Source of the DNA: a virus
IMG/VR virus record: IMGVR_UViG_3300017743_000044
Location: 1 to 36,837 of that record
DNA: 36,837 nucleotides
Reading direction: 5' to 3' (one strand)
Shown here: one piece after another, positions 1 to 8,753 of the stretch
How positions within the stretch are numbered: position 1 is the first letter of the stretch
Layout: every line of letters starts with the position of its first letter
Program-made: the position numbers and the translations under genes
The notes under the pieces: generated by a model
What the model saw: the letters and a program-made list of their open reading frames with translations, nothing else
Told to the model about the DNA's origin: nothing
Databases searched by the model: none

Positions 1-111
1 CAAAGAAGAGTACTTGTGGCTTCACAAAGACTTGGATTTGATCACATTATCGGTGGTGCTACTACTTATGGTGGCGACGCAGTTGTTGTTAGAAACTACC
101 AAGCATCTTAA
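1..111 (+). CDS. C-terminal end of a head protein, probably the major capsid protein (partial)
   Basis: The window opens inside an open frame that reads 36 residues and stops at TAA 109-111. The visible end contains LVASQRLGFDHIIGG and finishes VVVRNYQAS. It lies directly upstream of a head-tail connector gene, where lambda- and HK97-type late operons usually place the major capsid gene, and a strong hairpin follows it, as is common after highly expressed capsid genes. The fragment is too short to identify the fold, so the capsid call rests mostly on position. A head decoration or other small head protein is the main alternative. Confidence 0.5.
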   Translation, partial: QRRVLVASQRLGFDHIIGGATTYGGDAVVVRNYQAS

Positions 112-128
112 TATGCTAATATGGTTTT

Positions 129-152
129 TGTGGGTTTACCTTAAAACCCACA
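129..152 (+). terminator. Intergenic hairpin after the head gene (terminator or mRNA stabiliser)
   Basis: A perfect 9-bp stem pairs 129-137 with 144-152 around a 6-nt loop and is followed by CTTTTAAA. The T run is short, so termination would be partial. The connector start codon at 162 lies only 10 bases downstream and has no clear Shine-Dalgarno sequence, so the hairpin could also affect its translation. Confidence 0.5.
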
Positions 153-161
153 CTTTTAAAT

Positions 162-749
162 ATGGCAGATTTAGTTACAGTACAAGATTATAAGGATGCA
201 GAAGGGCTGACTGGAGCTAAAGATGACGATCGCCTAGCGATTTTAATTCCACAAATATCAGAATTAGTAAAAAGATATTGTGGAACAAGTTTTGTTGATT
301 ATTACTCTACCGATAAAACAGAAGTATTTAACGTTACAGAGCACACCTCAATTATAATAGTAAGTGAATGTCCTTTAGTAAGCGTAACTTCAGTAAAAGA
401 AAGATCAGGACCAACAGAGGCCTATACAACTCTCGTAGTAAATCAAGACTATTATGTCGATACTACTTATGATGCAGTTAGAAGGGTTACTGGAAATGGA
501 AGTAAGCACTTTCAAAGAGGTTTTGGTTCCGTAGAGATTGCATATCGATCTGGCTACTCAGCTGTACCTTCTGATCTCAAACTAGCTGTGTTTGATTTAA
601 TTACATATTACTTACGAGACGAGCATAAGTCAAGAAGATCTATACAAGGAGCAACATTAGAACAACAAGGCTCCTCAAGTGTTAGAAATAATACTGATTT
701 TCCAGACCACATTAAAAGAGTGCTAGACTTGTATAGAGTAATTGTGTAA
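162..749 (+). CDS. Head-tail connector (HK97 gp6 / SPP1 gp15-like)
   Basis: A 195-residue protein with the usual size and plan of the gp6-like connector family, which forms a ring under the portal and helps join head to tail. The N-terminus (DLVTVQDYKDAEGL, then DDDRLAILIPQISELVKRYCG) matches the family pattern in which a short helix is followed by a long helix ending near a conserved aromatic/Cys/Gly segment. The middle is beta-rich, with a VSECPLVSVTSV strand typical of these proteins, and the C-terminal half has the helical LKLAVFDLITYYLRDEH segment. It follows the probable capsid gene and overlaps the next gene by one base (TAATG), consistent with translational coupling. The identification is by motif pattern and gene order. 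Confidence 0.75.
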   Translation: MADLVTVQDYKDAEGLTGAKDDDRLAILIPQISELVKRYCGTSFVDYYSTDKTEVFNVTEHTSIIIVSECPLVSVTSVKERSGPTEAYTTLVVNQDYYVDTTYDAVRRVTGNGSKHFQRGFGSVEIAYRSGYSAVPSDLKLAVFDLITYYLRDEHKSRRSIQGATLEQQGSSSVRNNTDFPDHIKRVLDLYRVIV

Positions 750-2284
750 TGAAGCAAGATAGACTTAAGTGGCTAAAAGGTTTTGAAAAAATTGCACAAA
801 AGAGACTAACTAGTAGAATACAAATGATGCGAGTAACTATTCGTAAAAAAGACTGGATGACAGCATTTACAATGCATGCAATAGACACAGGACTTTTTAA
901 TGATGCTGTTTTACCCGCTTCAATATTGAAATATCAAGATGTAATGTTTAGTAGTCTTGGAAAAACTGTCAAGGCTTGGCAGAAGAAGGGTGCTAGAGAG
1001 ACTTGGAAAATTACTCGTGTTAAAGTAAGTAAAACAGAAATAGAAATAAGATTAAGAGCAGTAGCTGCTCCTATAAAAAAAGGTACAAAGATAGTTCAAA
1101 TAAGAAAAAGATGGTACCAAAATGCAAATAACAGTCTTAAGTTAGCAATAAAGAATTGGGCAGGAACACAAGCTTCAGTTCTTAAAAAAATGGTTTTTGA
1201 ACATGGAAAAACACCTGATTCAGAACAGCTACCCACAGGACAACAAAGAACAGATGTTAGTAAGTCTGGAATTAGAAATGCTGAAGGAGATAATTTACAT
1301 ACTTCTTTAATTCAAGCATTACAGACTACTGCTAAACTAAGTGACCATTGGTTAACTTTTATAGTAGAACAAATATCAGATTTTTTAAGAACTAGCTATG
1401 GCAGTAAAGTAAACAAGAAAACTACTAAAAATAGTCTTGTAAGAAACCATATAGTAAACTTTACAGTAAGACCTGCAATAATGGGATCTCAACATGCTCA
1501 GCAACAGAAGGAAGCTTTTAAAGATTTTAAACAGAATTATTTAGAGGGAACAGAAGCACAGTTTAAAGCTTATTTAAAAAAGCAAGGCATGACAAAAAAG
1601 AAAGACCTTGCAGCCGCTGTAGCAGACTCTCCCGACCTATTTGAAGAGATAGAAGGATTGTCAGAAGATCTATGGTTAGAAGAGATTGAAAAAGCAGAAA
1701 AAGCTTTAAGAATAAATAGAGCTAAAAATGCAAAAACAGGCATTAAAGTTAAATCTAGAATGTCTTTTAGAAAAAAATATTTAGACGTTAAGAAAAGAGC
1801 AAAGAATGGTACAGAAATTAAAAAAGCTCTTTCAAAAAACCCTAAAGTAGCCGTAATAGCCACACAAACAGCAAGTTTGGCAAAGGTTAAGAAAAGTAAA
1901 AGATCTGATGCTTTAAGAGCTTCAGGCGCAACAATGGGAGAGGAAGGCATACTAATAAAAGAAATGTTAAATAGTATACTCCCTAAAGCAATAGAACAGA
2001 ATATGGGCACTCCTAGTTTAGTAAACAGAACAGGAAGGTTTAAAAGTACAGCAGAAGTAACAAGCGTACTTAGAGGTCCCAGAGGAGCATTATATATTGA
2101 TTATGCTTATAATGAAAGACCTTATGGAGTATTTGAACCAGGGCATGGAAAAAGACCTTGGGCAAATGTATATAGAGACCCAAGAAGTATTATAGGAAAA
2201 TCAATTAGAGAGATTCTAGCAACACAAAGCAGAACTCTAGGAGATGTTAGTAGAACAGCTACCCTCTCAAGAAAGTTTAAATAA
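749..2284 (+). CDS. Basic virion protein, possible neck / tail-completion protein
   Basis: A 511-residue, very lysine-rich protein between the connector and the tail terminator, where lambda-type phages usually encode a tail-completion or neck protein (gpZ or HK97 gp10-like). The last 90 or so residues look most family-like: NRTGRFKSTAEV, then a strand-rich part with YAYNERPYGVFEPGHGKRPW, then RDPRSIIGKSIREIL. The TGRF start and the RDPR...SIRE end recall neck-protein C-termini as I remember them. The remaining 400 residues are helical and basic, much longer than gp10 or gpZ, and I do not recognise them. They may be an added domain that contacts DNA or the head. The start is fixed by the one-base overlap with the previous stop. 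Function is inferred from position. Confidence 0.5.
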   Translation: MKQDRLKWLKGFEKIAQKRLTSRIQMMRVTIRKKDWMTAFTMHAIDTGLFNDAVLPASILKYQDVMFSSLGKTVKAWQKKGARETWKITRVKVSKTEIEIRLRAVAAPIKKGTKIVQIRKRWYQNANNSLKLAIKNWAGTQASVLKKMVFEHGKTPDSEQLPTGQQRTDVSKSGIRNAEGDNLHTSLIQALQTTAKLSDHWLTFIVEQISDFLRTSYGSKVNKKTTKNSLVRNHIVNFTVRPAIMGSQHAQQQKEAFKDFKQNYLEGTEAQFKAYLKKQGMTKKKDLAAAVADSPDLFEEIEGLSEDLWLEEIEKAEKALRINRAKNAKTGIKVKSRMSFRKKYLDVKKRAKNGTEIKKALSKNPKVAVIATQTASLAKVKKSKRSDALRASGATMGEEGILIKEMLNSILPKAIEQNMGTPSLVNRTGRFKSTAEVTSVLRGPRGALYIDYAYNERPYGVFEPGHGKRPWANVYRDPRSIIGKSIREILATQSRTLGDVSRTATLSRKFK

Positions 2285-2286
2285 TT

Positions 2287-2745
2287 ATGGCAGTAGATAC
2301 AAGACAATATACAACTCGCAGACAGAACATTGTAAATGCTCTTGTAGATCTTATTGAAAGAATTGATGGTACTGGTGAGTACCAAACTGCAGTCGCAGAG
2401 TGTAGTCCTAGACTCACATTTTGGGATGAGGTAAAAGAATTTCCAGCAGTTCATTTAAATGCGGGCAGAGAGCTTCGCACTTATGATGGTGGTGGATTTA
2501 AGTTTCGTTATCTTACTATTACATTAAGATGTTATGTAGAAGATAATGAAGATGCGGTAGGTGCATTGGATGCCCTCATTGAAGATCTGGAGACAGTTCT
2601 TGAAGAGCAAGATCCAATCACTTATTATGATAAAAACGGGGTTTCACAGAAAACTGTGCAAACCACAATAGTAAGTATTGACACCGATGAAGGTGTTTTA
2701 GACCCTCTTGGAGTCGGAGAGATTGTTATAGAGGTTCAATACTAG
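2287..2745 (+). CDS. Tail terminator protein (lambda gpU-like)
   Basis: A 152-residue protein with the gpU-type pattern. An N-terminal helix (RRQNIVNALVDLIERIDG) is followed by an FPAVHLNAG strand, a strand-rich RYLTITLRCYVEDNEDAVGALDALIEDLETVLEE segment, and a C-terminal strand ending in GEIVIEVQY. Tail terminators cap the tail tube when it reaches the length set by the tape measure and dock it to the head. The gene sits two bases after the neck candidate and just before the tail tube gene, the canonical place for this function. Length and secondary-structure order fit the family well. Confidence 0.8.
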   Translation: MAVDTRQYTTRRQNIVNALVDLIERIDGTGEYQTAVAECSPRLTFWDEVKEFPAVHLNAGRELRTYDGGGFKFRYLTITLRCYVEDNEDAVGALDALIEDLETVLEEQDPITYYDKNGVSQKTVQTTIVSIDTDEGVLDPLGVGEIVIEVQY

Positions 2746-2806
2746 AGAAAACAGCTGCGGTAAGTAATAATTTATCAAAGCTCTTTTCAAGGAAAAGGAG
2801 AAAAAA

Positions 2807-3994
2807 ATGGCAGATAAATTTTATTTTAGCCGAGATACCGAAGTCTATTTAATGATGGGTGTTAATGTAGCAGGCTCAGCAGCAGCTACATCATGGAAAA
2901 TACCAGTATTAGATGGGTTCAGTTTCTCACAAGGCACAAATACTAGTGAAATTACTCTTGCAGAAATGGCAGATGGTAGTGGGAACAGTAGAAGAAGTAG
3001 ACAAATGTTTACAGATTCTTATGCTCCTGCAGAATGGTCTTTCCAAACTTACATGAGACCTTTTGTATCTTCAAATGGTGCAACAGGTGGATGGGAAGCA
3101 AGTGGATCAGAAAATCGTCAGCATAGTGTAGAAGAACCTTTATGGGCAAACTTTGTTGCAGCCCCTACTTTCACAGCTTCAGTCACAGAGACAGAAGCCG
3201 CTTGGAATCAGGGTATAACAAACACTACTTCTAGCAAGACTATAGATTTTACTAGTTCAGAAAAACCCGCCTTAGGTACTTTCGATCTATTTTTCGAATT
3301 TGGTGGAGCTCAATCAGACGGCAGCGGTCAGTCTTTCTATAGACTAAGAGACGCAGTTGTAAATTCAGCTTCTATTGATTTTGATATAGATGGTATTGCT
3401 ACAATTACATGGTCCGGATTTGCTTCTATGGTTACAGACATAGCAGCATTACCAACGGCTACTACTAGCATTACTGAAGGTGTTACAGGCACAGGTAATT
3501 TCATTAGAAATAGATTAACTCAACTATCAGTTACAGCAGGAGACACAGCTACTTTCCCAGGAGTGAACAGTAATGGAGTGTATAACTTAGTTCTAACAGG
3601 TGGAAATATAACCATGGAAAATAACATGACTTATTTAACACCAGAAACATTAGGCATAGTTAACCAACCATTAGGACACGTTACAGGGACAAGAAATGTA
3701 AGTGGAAACTTTACTTGTTATCTAAATAATGAGGCAGGTGGAAGTTCAGACTTATTTGAAGACTTAATTGAAGCAACAAGTATTATTACTAACAGCTTTA
3801 ATACAGTATTCAAGATTGGAGGTACTAACGCACCTAAAGTGCAAATAGATCTTCCTAAGTGTCACTTTGAAGTTCCAACACATTCTATAGATGATATAAT
3901 ATCTTTAGAAACTAACTTCCATGCTTTACCAGCATCAGTCGACCCAACTGCGGCAGATCATTTTGAAGCAAAAGTAACATACACTGGTAGTTAA
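2807..3994 (+). CDS. Major tail (tube) protein
   Basis: A 395-residue, beta-rich acidic protein between the tail terminator and the tail chaperone, the standard place for the major tail subunit. The N-terminal part has the tube-like opening KIPVLDGFSFSQGTNTSEITLAEM. Later segments (LTQLSVTAGDTATFPGV, then a VTGTRNVSGNFTCYLN strand pair) resemble the second half of tube proteins with a duplicated or added domain. It is preceded by a strong AAGGAG ribosome binding site and followed by a GC-rich hairpin, both fitting a highly expressed structural gene. The 61 bases before it hold only the ribosome binding site; I see no promoter there. Confidence 0.85.
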   Translation: MADKFYFSRDTEVYLMMGVNVAGSAAATSWKIPVLDGFSFSQGTNTSEITLAEMADGSGNSRRSRQMFTDSYAPAEWSFQTYMRPFVSSNGATGGWEASGSENRQHSVEEPLWANFVAAPTFTASVTETEAAWNQGITNTTSSKTIDFTSSEKPALGTFDLFFEFGGAQSDGSGQSFYRLRDAVVNSASIDFDIDGIATITWSGFASMVTDIAALPTATTSITEGVTGTGNFIRNRLTQLSVTAGDTATFPGVNSNGVYNLVLTGGNITMENNMTYLTPETLGIVNQPLGHVTGTRNVSGNFTCYLNNEAGGSSDLFEDLIEATSIITNSFNTVFKIGGTNAPKVQIDLPKCHFEVPTHSIDDIISLETNFHALPASVDPTAADHFEAKVTYTGS

Positions 3995-4003
3995 AACTAA
4001 CCC

Positions 4004-4022
4004 GGGGGAGACCAACTCCCCC
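4004..4022 (+). terminator. GC-rich hairpin after the tail tube gene
   Basis: A perfect 7-bp stem (GGGGGAG 4004-4010, CTCCCCC 4016-4022) with a 5-nt loop, followed by ATTTAATT. It stands out in A/T-rich DNA. The weak T run suggests partial termination or protection of the tube mRNA rather than a full stop, since the tail operon continues immediately. Confidence 0.6.
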
Positions 4023-4046
4023 ATTTAATTAAACCGAGGACCAATA

Positions 4047-4475
4047 ATGGTAGAAGAAAAGAAAAAAATATCACTAGCGAGTTTATTAACTCCAAGTAAA
4101 ACGGTAGTAGTGGACTATCCTGAATTTGAAGGATTTTCAGTCTCACTTTGCTATCTATCAAGAGAAGAGCTTGTAAAATTAAGATCAAGATGTCTTTCTC
4201 AGAAATTTAATAAAAAGACAAGAGCATTTGAAGAAGATTTAGATGATGAAAAGTTTTTAACTAATTACTGTGCATCAGTAATCAAAGGTTGGAAAGGATT
4301 AAAGTATAAATATTTAGAAAAAATGTTACTTGTAAACTTAACAGGTATAGACAAAGAAACTGAGTTGGAATATTCAACGGAAGATGCAGAGATACTAATG
4401 AAAAATGCAACAGACTTTGATACTTGGGTAACAGAAACGGTAGGAGATTTAGAAAATTTTACCGAGAGCAAGTAG
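4047..4475 (+). CDS. Tail assembly chaperone, short form (lambda gpG-like)
   Basis: A 142-residue acidic protein made mainly of helices, with VVVDYPEFEGFSVSLCYLSREELVKLRSRC near the start, typical of siphovirus tail chaperones that bind the tape measure protein and the tube subunit during tail assembly. It lies between the tube and tape measure genes, as gpG does. The ribosome binding site GAGGA at 4036-4040 is 6 nt from the ATG. Near its end the gene contains a slippery heptamer and hairpin that move a share of ribosomes into the -1 frame, so it makes both a short form (this entry) and a longer fusion. The stop TAG at 4473-4475 lies within the hairpin. Confidence 0.85.
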   Translation: MVEEKKKISLASLLTPSKTVVVDYPEFEGFSVSLCYLSREELVKLRSRCLSQKFNKKTRAFEEDLDDEKFLTNYCASVIKGWKGLKYKYLEKMLLVNLTGIDKETELEYSTEDAEILMKNATDFDTWVTETVGDLENFTESK

Positions 4476-4843
4476 AGTACATACTTGCTCGATTAGATGC
4501 TCTTTACAAAGAGGGTATGTTACCGATAGATACATATCTAAGAATATGTGAGCAAACAGGAGAAGATCCTGACCCGATGAAGATGCCTCCAGATAGGAGT
4601 GAGTTTCCAAAAGAAGTTCAGGAAGCGTTTTTATTACACGATTTATTACCCGATAGATGGGTAGAGTCTTCATACTTAGGAAAAGATTACTCTAGTTTAG
4701 ATACTTTACTAAGAATATTTAAAATTGAAGACCAACAAGAAGTTGTATTATTTCTTAAGCATATAGAAGCAAGACATAGTACAAAGATTAATAAAGAGTT
4801 GGCTAGAAAGCAAAAGAGTTCAGAGAACAAAAAGAAGGTATAA
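4047..4843 (+). CDS. Tail assembly chaperone, -1 frameshift fusion (lambda gpGT-like)
   Basis: Predicted product of a -1 shift at 4454-4460: 138 residues from the first frame, then 127 residues from the -1 frame reading YREQVEYILARLD and ending before TAA 4841-4843, for 265 residues in total. The -1 frame is open through 4424-4843. Its own first ATG at 4424 has no convincing ribosome binding site and lies before the shift site, so independent translation is unlikely. In lambda the T part of gpGT recruits tube subunits to the tape-measure/chaperone complex; the same role is expected here. The T-like part is helical and charged and ends in a lysine-rich tail. It overlaps the tape measure start by one base (TAATG). 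Confidence 0.85.
4454..4490 (+). promoter_or_regulatory. Programmed -1 ribosomal frameshift signal
   Basis: The heptamer A AAT TTT at 4454-4460 is in the X XXY YYZ register of the first frame (codons AAT 4455-4457 and TTT 4458-4460) and can re-pair as AAA TTT one base back. After a 5-nt spacer a perfect 9-bp hairpin follows (4466-4474 with 4482-4490, 7-nt loop), a textbook distance for a stimulatory structure. It is placed just before the first-frame stop. Confidence 0.85.
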
Positions 4844-7800
4844 TGGCAAAAGGAGAAACAAAGTTAACCATCAACGTTAGTGATGGAGATACTCTCAAAG
4901 ATTTACAGAAAAAGCTTAAAAAAGCCGCAGGAGGCTTTGATGCTTTGTCTACGTCACAGAGGGGCGCCGATCGTGCAGGTAAGGGACTTTCCCGACAATC
5001 TTCAAACCAAACTAAAAACTTTTCAAAAATACAACAAGGTATTAGTGGAGGTCTTGTACCTGCCTATGCTACCTTGGCTGCTCAAGTATTTGCTGTCTCG
5101 GCTGCTTTCCAATTCTTAAAAGATTCCGTAAATTTTAGAAACCTTGTACAAGGACAAGAAGCTTTTGGTTCCGTAACTGGAACCGCATATAAAACAGTTA
5201 CTAAAGCTGTTAGAGAAGCAACCGCAGGACAATTAGCTTATCAAGATGCTGCTCAAGCAGTTGCTATTGGTACAGCTGCAGGACTAAGCAGAGGACAATT
5301 AGAAGACTTAGGTAAAGCAGCAAAAAACACCTCTCTTGCACTAGGAAGAGATTTAACAGATTCATTTAACCGTCTTATTCGAGGTGTTACAAAAGCAGAA
5401 CCAGAATTACTAGACGAATTGGGTATTATTCTAAGACTAGACCCCGCACTTAAAAATTACGCGTCTTCCATAGGTAAAACTAAAGAGCAGCTAAATCAAT
5501 TTGAGAAATCACAAGCTGTAGCTGTTGAAGTACTTACTCAGGCAGAAACTAAATTTGGAAGAATCACAGAAATTATGGATCCAGCAGCTTTTGCTCTTGG
5601 GCAATTTGGAGCAAAATTTGACGATTTAGTTAACAGTCTTAAAACTGGAATAGGTGTTATTGCAGAAAAACTATTACCCTTTTTTACAGATAATGTATAC
5701 GCGTTAATTGCAGCTTTATCATTATTTGCACTTCCAATCTTAAAAACTATATTACCTAATTTTGAAGAAATGGGTAAATCCGCGAAAAAGAACTTAGGTA
5801 TTGCAAAAACCGCTGTTATTGACGCACAGAACGAATTAGATAAGTTGAGTGGGGATAATAAAACTATTAGACAAGATAGTCGAGCAGGAATTAATAAATT
5901 GAGAGGAAAAGCAAGTCTCGGGCCTACTCCTGCTATGTATGATCAAATGACAAAAAGAGAGATTGAAGCCCAAAGAAAAGGTCTTGAAAAAGGTGGAGCA
6001 TTAAGAAAATTATATAGTAAAAAAGAAAGGGCAGAATACAGACTGCATTTACAAAGACAGGAAAATGCCTTAAAAATTAGCGAGAAGAAAAAGCGAGGAG
6101 AGTTTACAAAAACAACAAGTTGGTTCCAATTACAACAAAAAAAGATGGAGCTAGTCCAAAAGAAAACTAGTGTAAAAATGGTAGCACTATCTCAGGCTAC
6201 TGCAAAATTTGTAAATAGGGCATTTATGTTTGCAGGGGTATTAGGAGTACTAACTTTAATAGGCTCTGTTGTTATGATGTTAGTAAATAAGTTTAGAAAG
6301 CAGGATGAAGAACTACAAAAAAATATAGAAAAAATGAACACCTTTAAAGAAAGCGCAAAAGGAGTTAGAGAAGAACTTGAAAGAATGAACAAAGTAGTTG
6401 CAGAAGGACTTATTACAAGCACTCAAGCTGTTCTTCAAGGTGCAAATGCAATTTTATCTACAGACCCGAATAAAATGATTAGAGAGTATAATGAAATTAG
6501 AGGGGGCAAGGGCGCTTTTGCAGAGACGGGCAGAAAGACAGTATTTGCAGCAGGTATGAAAGGTGAAGGCAATGTATATGACTCAGCCGAGGAATTATTA
6601 AAAGCAGAAGGTGCACTATCATTATACATGCGAAAAGTTATAAGTTTTAAAGAACCTACACAAGAGTTTATAGAATCTGTAAAAGAACAAGCAGGTGCTA
6701 TTAGAGAGTTAGCTAATCTTCAATCTGACCCAAAATTAATAAAAGGGTATCTTCAAATTGCTGAAGAAATTGAAACAGGTACTGAACTAAATAAAGAAAA
6801 TCTACAAGTTGTTCATGAAAGAGAGAATGCTATGAAAAGTCTAGCAGCTACTTTAAATAATGCAGCAGAGGCAGAGAAAACTTATACTAATGCAATGCAA
6901 GCTATGGTCGGTAAGCAATTTTTTGGGGCAAATCTTAAATCAGGTGCTCAAGGAATGATTGATGTAGTAGATGCACAGATAAAACAGCAGGAATTAGCTT
7001 TAGATAAAAAATCTGGAGGAGCAGATTTAGAAAGTGATGACCCTGTTATAAGAGGAAATGCAGAGAAAAAACGTAGACATAATTTTATATATGACGTAGG
7101 AGGCCATAGAACACAGATGCAGAATCTTACATCAAGAAGAGATGGGCATAAGCTGGTAGTAGCCGAAATAATAAAGATTAATAAATCTGAGATAGACTCA
7201 ATTAAGAATGGAACAACTTTAAAAGATCTTCAAATGCAGAGAAGAAAAGACATAGGAATAGAGCAAAAAATAACTGCAATGAAAAATGAAGATACTAATG
7301 TTGCTATACAACAGCAGAAAAACGTTATTGAAAACGCACAAAGAGCTGCTGATATAGCTAAAATTGAAATGGATGCAGAAAAAGACCCTAAAAGAAAAGA
7401 ATTAAAGAAAAGTTTACATGATTTAGCAGTTGCAACTGTTACCGCAGAAAAAGGATATTTACCTATTATAAAAGAAGTACAAGACAGAGAAGCTGCAAAG
7501 TTAGAATTAAAGAAACAACAATATCGACAAGAAATTGCAATGAATAAATTAAGGATGGAAGAAATGAATTTCCAAATACAAAATGCAGGATTTGCAGCTG
7601 CGTTTGGTCAAACAGGATTTGGAAAACAAGAACTTGCAAAAAGAAAGATGGATAGTGACGCACTAAAAATCGAAATGAAAAAACAGAAGATTCAAGACGA
7701 CTTAGCAAATAGAGCAAAACAAGTAAAAGATAATTTAATTATACAAGGTAGTATAGAAGATCAAAGATTACTATCACAAGTTGAAATGGAAAGAAAAAGA

Positions 7801-8367
7801 TTAGAGTTAATGGAAAAACAACTTGATGTAGCTGAGTTCACAAATTCACACTTAGGACAATTACAAATGAGTTTCGCAAAAGGTATTGAAGATATGTTTG
7901 TAGCAATTGCACAAGGAACTAAATCAGCAAAAGAAGCATTTAAAGATTTAGCACTATTTATGCTGAAGAAGATGGCAGAAATGGCTGCTCAACAGTTAGC
8001 TATGAAAGCAGTAATGGCAATGGGTCTTCCAATACCATTAGCAAAAGGCGGAATTATACCAATGGCAAAGGGTGGAGTAATTCCTAAATATTCAAGCGGC
8101 GGAATTGCAACAGAGCCTACTTACTTAGTTGGAGAAGGCAAGCATAATGAAGCAGTAGTGCCTCTACCAGATGGAAGAAGTATTCCAGTAAATATGAATG
8201 GTGGGGCAGGAGATAACAACGTAACAATTAATGTAGCAGTTGATGGAAGTTCAACAAACTCCTTTGATGGAGAAAGAGGTAAGGCTCTAGGTAGAATGAT
8301 TGAAGCTTCCGTAATGGAAACAATATCAAGAGAGAAGAGACCTGGAGGAATATTAGGTAGAGGATAA
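4843..8367 (+). CDS. Tail tape measure protein (lambda gpH-like)
   Basis: The 1174-residue length, high helix content and place after the chaperone pair identify the tape measure, which spans the tail tube, sets its length and takes part in DNA passage. Hydrophobic segments near residues 71-92, 285-304 and 460-483 could insert in the host membrane. Between and after them are long charged coiled-coil-like stretches rich in Lys, Glu and Gln. The C-terminus has the glycine-rich repeat often seen at the end of tape measures (AKGGIIPMAKGGVIP, then GGIATEPTYLVGEGKHNEAVVPLPDGRSI at about 1065-1115). No peptidase or muralytic domain was recognised. By the family rule of about 1.5 angstrom per residue, it implies a tail of very roughly 170 nm. 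Confidence 0.9.
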   Translation: MAKGETKLTINVSDGDTLKDLQKKLKKAAGGFDALSTSQRGADRAGKGLSRQSSNQTKNFSKIQQGISGGLVPAYATLAAQVFAVSAAFQFLKDSVNFRNLVQGQEAFGSVTGTAYKTVTKAVREATAGQLAYQDAAQAVAIGTAAGLSRGQLEDLGKAAKNTSLALGRDLTDSFNRLIRGVTKAEPELLDELGIILRLDPALKNYASSIGKTKEQLNQFEKSQAVAVEVLTQAETKFGRITEIMDPAAFALGQFGAKFDDLVNSLKTGIGVIAEKLLPFFTDNVYALIAALSLFALPILKTILPNFEEMGKSAKKNLGIAKTAVIDAQNELDKLSGDNKTIRQDSRAGINKLRGKASLGPTPAMYDQMTKREIEAQRKGLEKGGALRKLYSKKERAEYRLHLQRQENALKISEKKKRGEFTKTTSWFQLQQKKMELVQKKTSVKMVALSQATAKFVNRAFMFAGVLGVLTLIGSVVMMLVNKFRKQDEELQKNIEKMNTFKESAKGVREELERMNKVVAEGLITSTQAVLQGANAILSTDPNKMIREYNEIRGGKGAFAETGRKTVFAAGMKGEGNVYDSAEELLKAEGALSLYMRKVISFKEPTQEFIESVKEQAGAIRELANLQSDPKLIKGYLQIAEEIETGTELNKENLQVVHERENAMKSLAATLNNAAEAEKTYTNAMQAMVGKQFFGANLKSGAQGMIDVVDAQIKQQELALDKKSGGADLESDDPVIRGNAEKKRRHNFIYDVGGHRTQMQNLTSRRDGHKLVVAEIIKINKSEIDSIKNGTTLKDLQMQRRKDIGIEQKITAMKNEDTNVAIQQQKNVIENAQRAADIAKIEMDAEKDPKRKELKKSLHDLAVATVTAEKGYLPIIKEVQDREAAKLELKKQQYRQEIAMNKLRMEEMNFQIQNAGFAAAFGQTGFGKQELAKRKMDSDALKIEMKKQKIQDDLANRAKQVKDNLIIQGSIEDQRLLSQVEMERKRLELMEKQLDVAEFTNSHLGQLQMSFAKGIEDMFVAIAQGTKSAKEAFKDLALFMLKKMAEMAAQQLAMKAVMAMGLPIPLAKGGIIPMAKGGVIPKYSSGGIATEPTYLVGEGKHNEAVVPLPDGRSIPVNMNGGAGDNNVTINVAVDGSSTNSFDGERGKALGRMIEASVMETISREKRPGGILGRG

Positions 8368-8753
8368 TGGCAACAGCAATATTTCAAAATGACGGAAGCA
8401 ACATAACTGGTTTTTCAGGAGGCGTTGTTGTGGATAAAGGATTTAGCAGACAGTCAGCGCCAAAAATTCACGTTATGAATTTTGGAGATGGGTATGAACA
8501 TAGAGCTGCGGATGGAATAAATAATTTAGTACAGGGTATGAATGTAAGTTTCAATACACGACCAAAAGCAGAAATAGATGATTTAGTTGCATTTTTTGAA
8601 TCTCTAGGAGGAGTAACTAAGTTTAGAATGACTCTAGATGATACTAATGGTAATGAAACAATTAAAGTAGTTTGTAAACAATGGAATCAAACTTGGGCAT
8701 ATGATGACTATTATAGTTTAACTGCACAACTTGAAAGGGTGTATGAAGCATAA
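8367..8753 (+). CDS. Minor tail protein (lambda gpM-like)
   Basis: A 128-residue protein with the recognisable gpM pattern: DKGFSRQSAPKIHVMNFGDGYEHRAADGIN in the first half, then FNTRPKAEIDDLVAFFESLGG and a C-terminal strand ending LTAQLERVYEA. The phrase resembling GDGYEQR...GIN is characteristic of the distal-tail family that connects the tube to the tip complex. The gene overlaps both neighbours by one base, and its place between the tape measure and the gpL-like gene matches lambda H-M-L order exactly. Confidence 0.9.
   Translation: MATAIFQNDGSNITGFSGGVVVDKGFSRQSAPKIHVMNFGDGYEHRAADGINNLVQGMNVSFNTRPKAEIDDLVAFFESLGGVTKFRMTLDDTNGNETIKVVCKQWNQTWAYDDYYSLTAQLERVYEA

Noticed and set aside
4424-4843. 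The T-like frame as an independent gene started at ATG 4424
   Set aside because: The start precedes the slippery site and lacks a convincing ribosome binding site; the frameshift signal explains the frame better.
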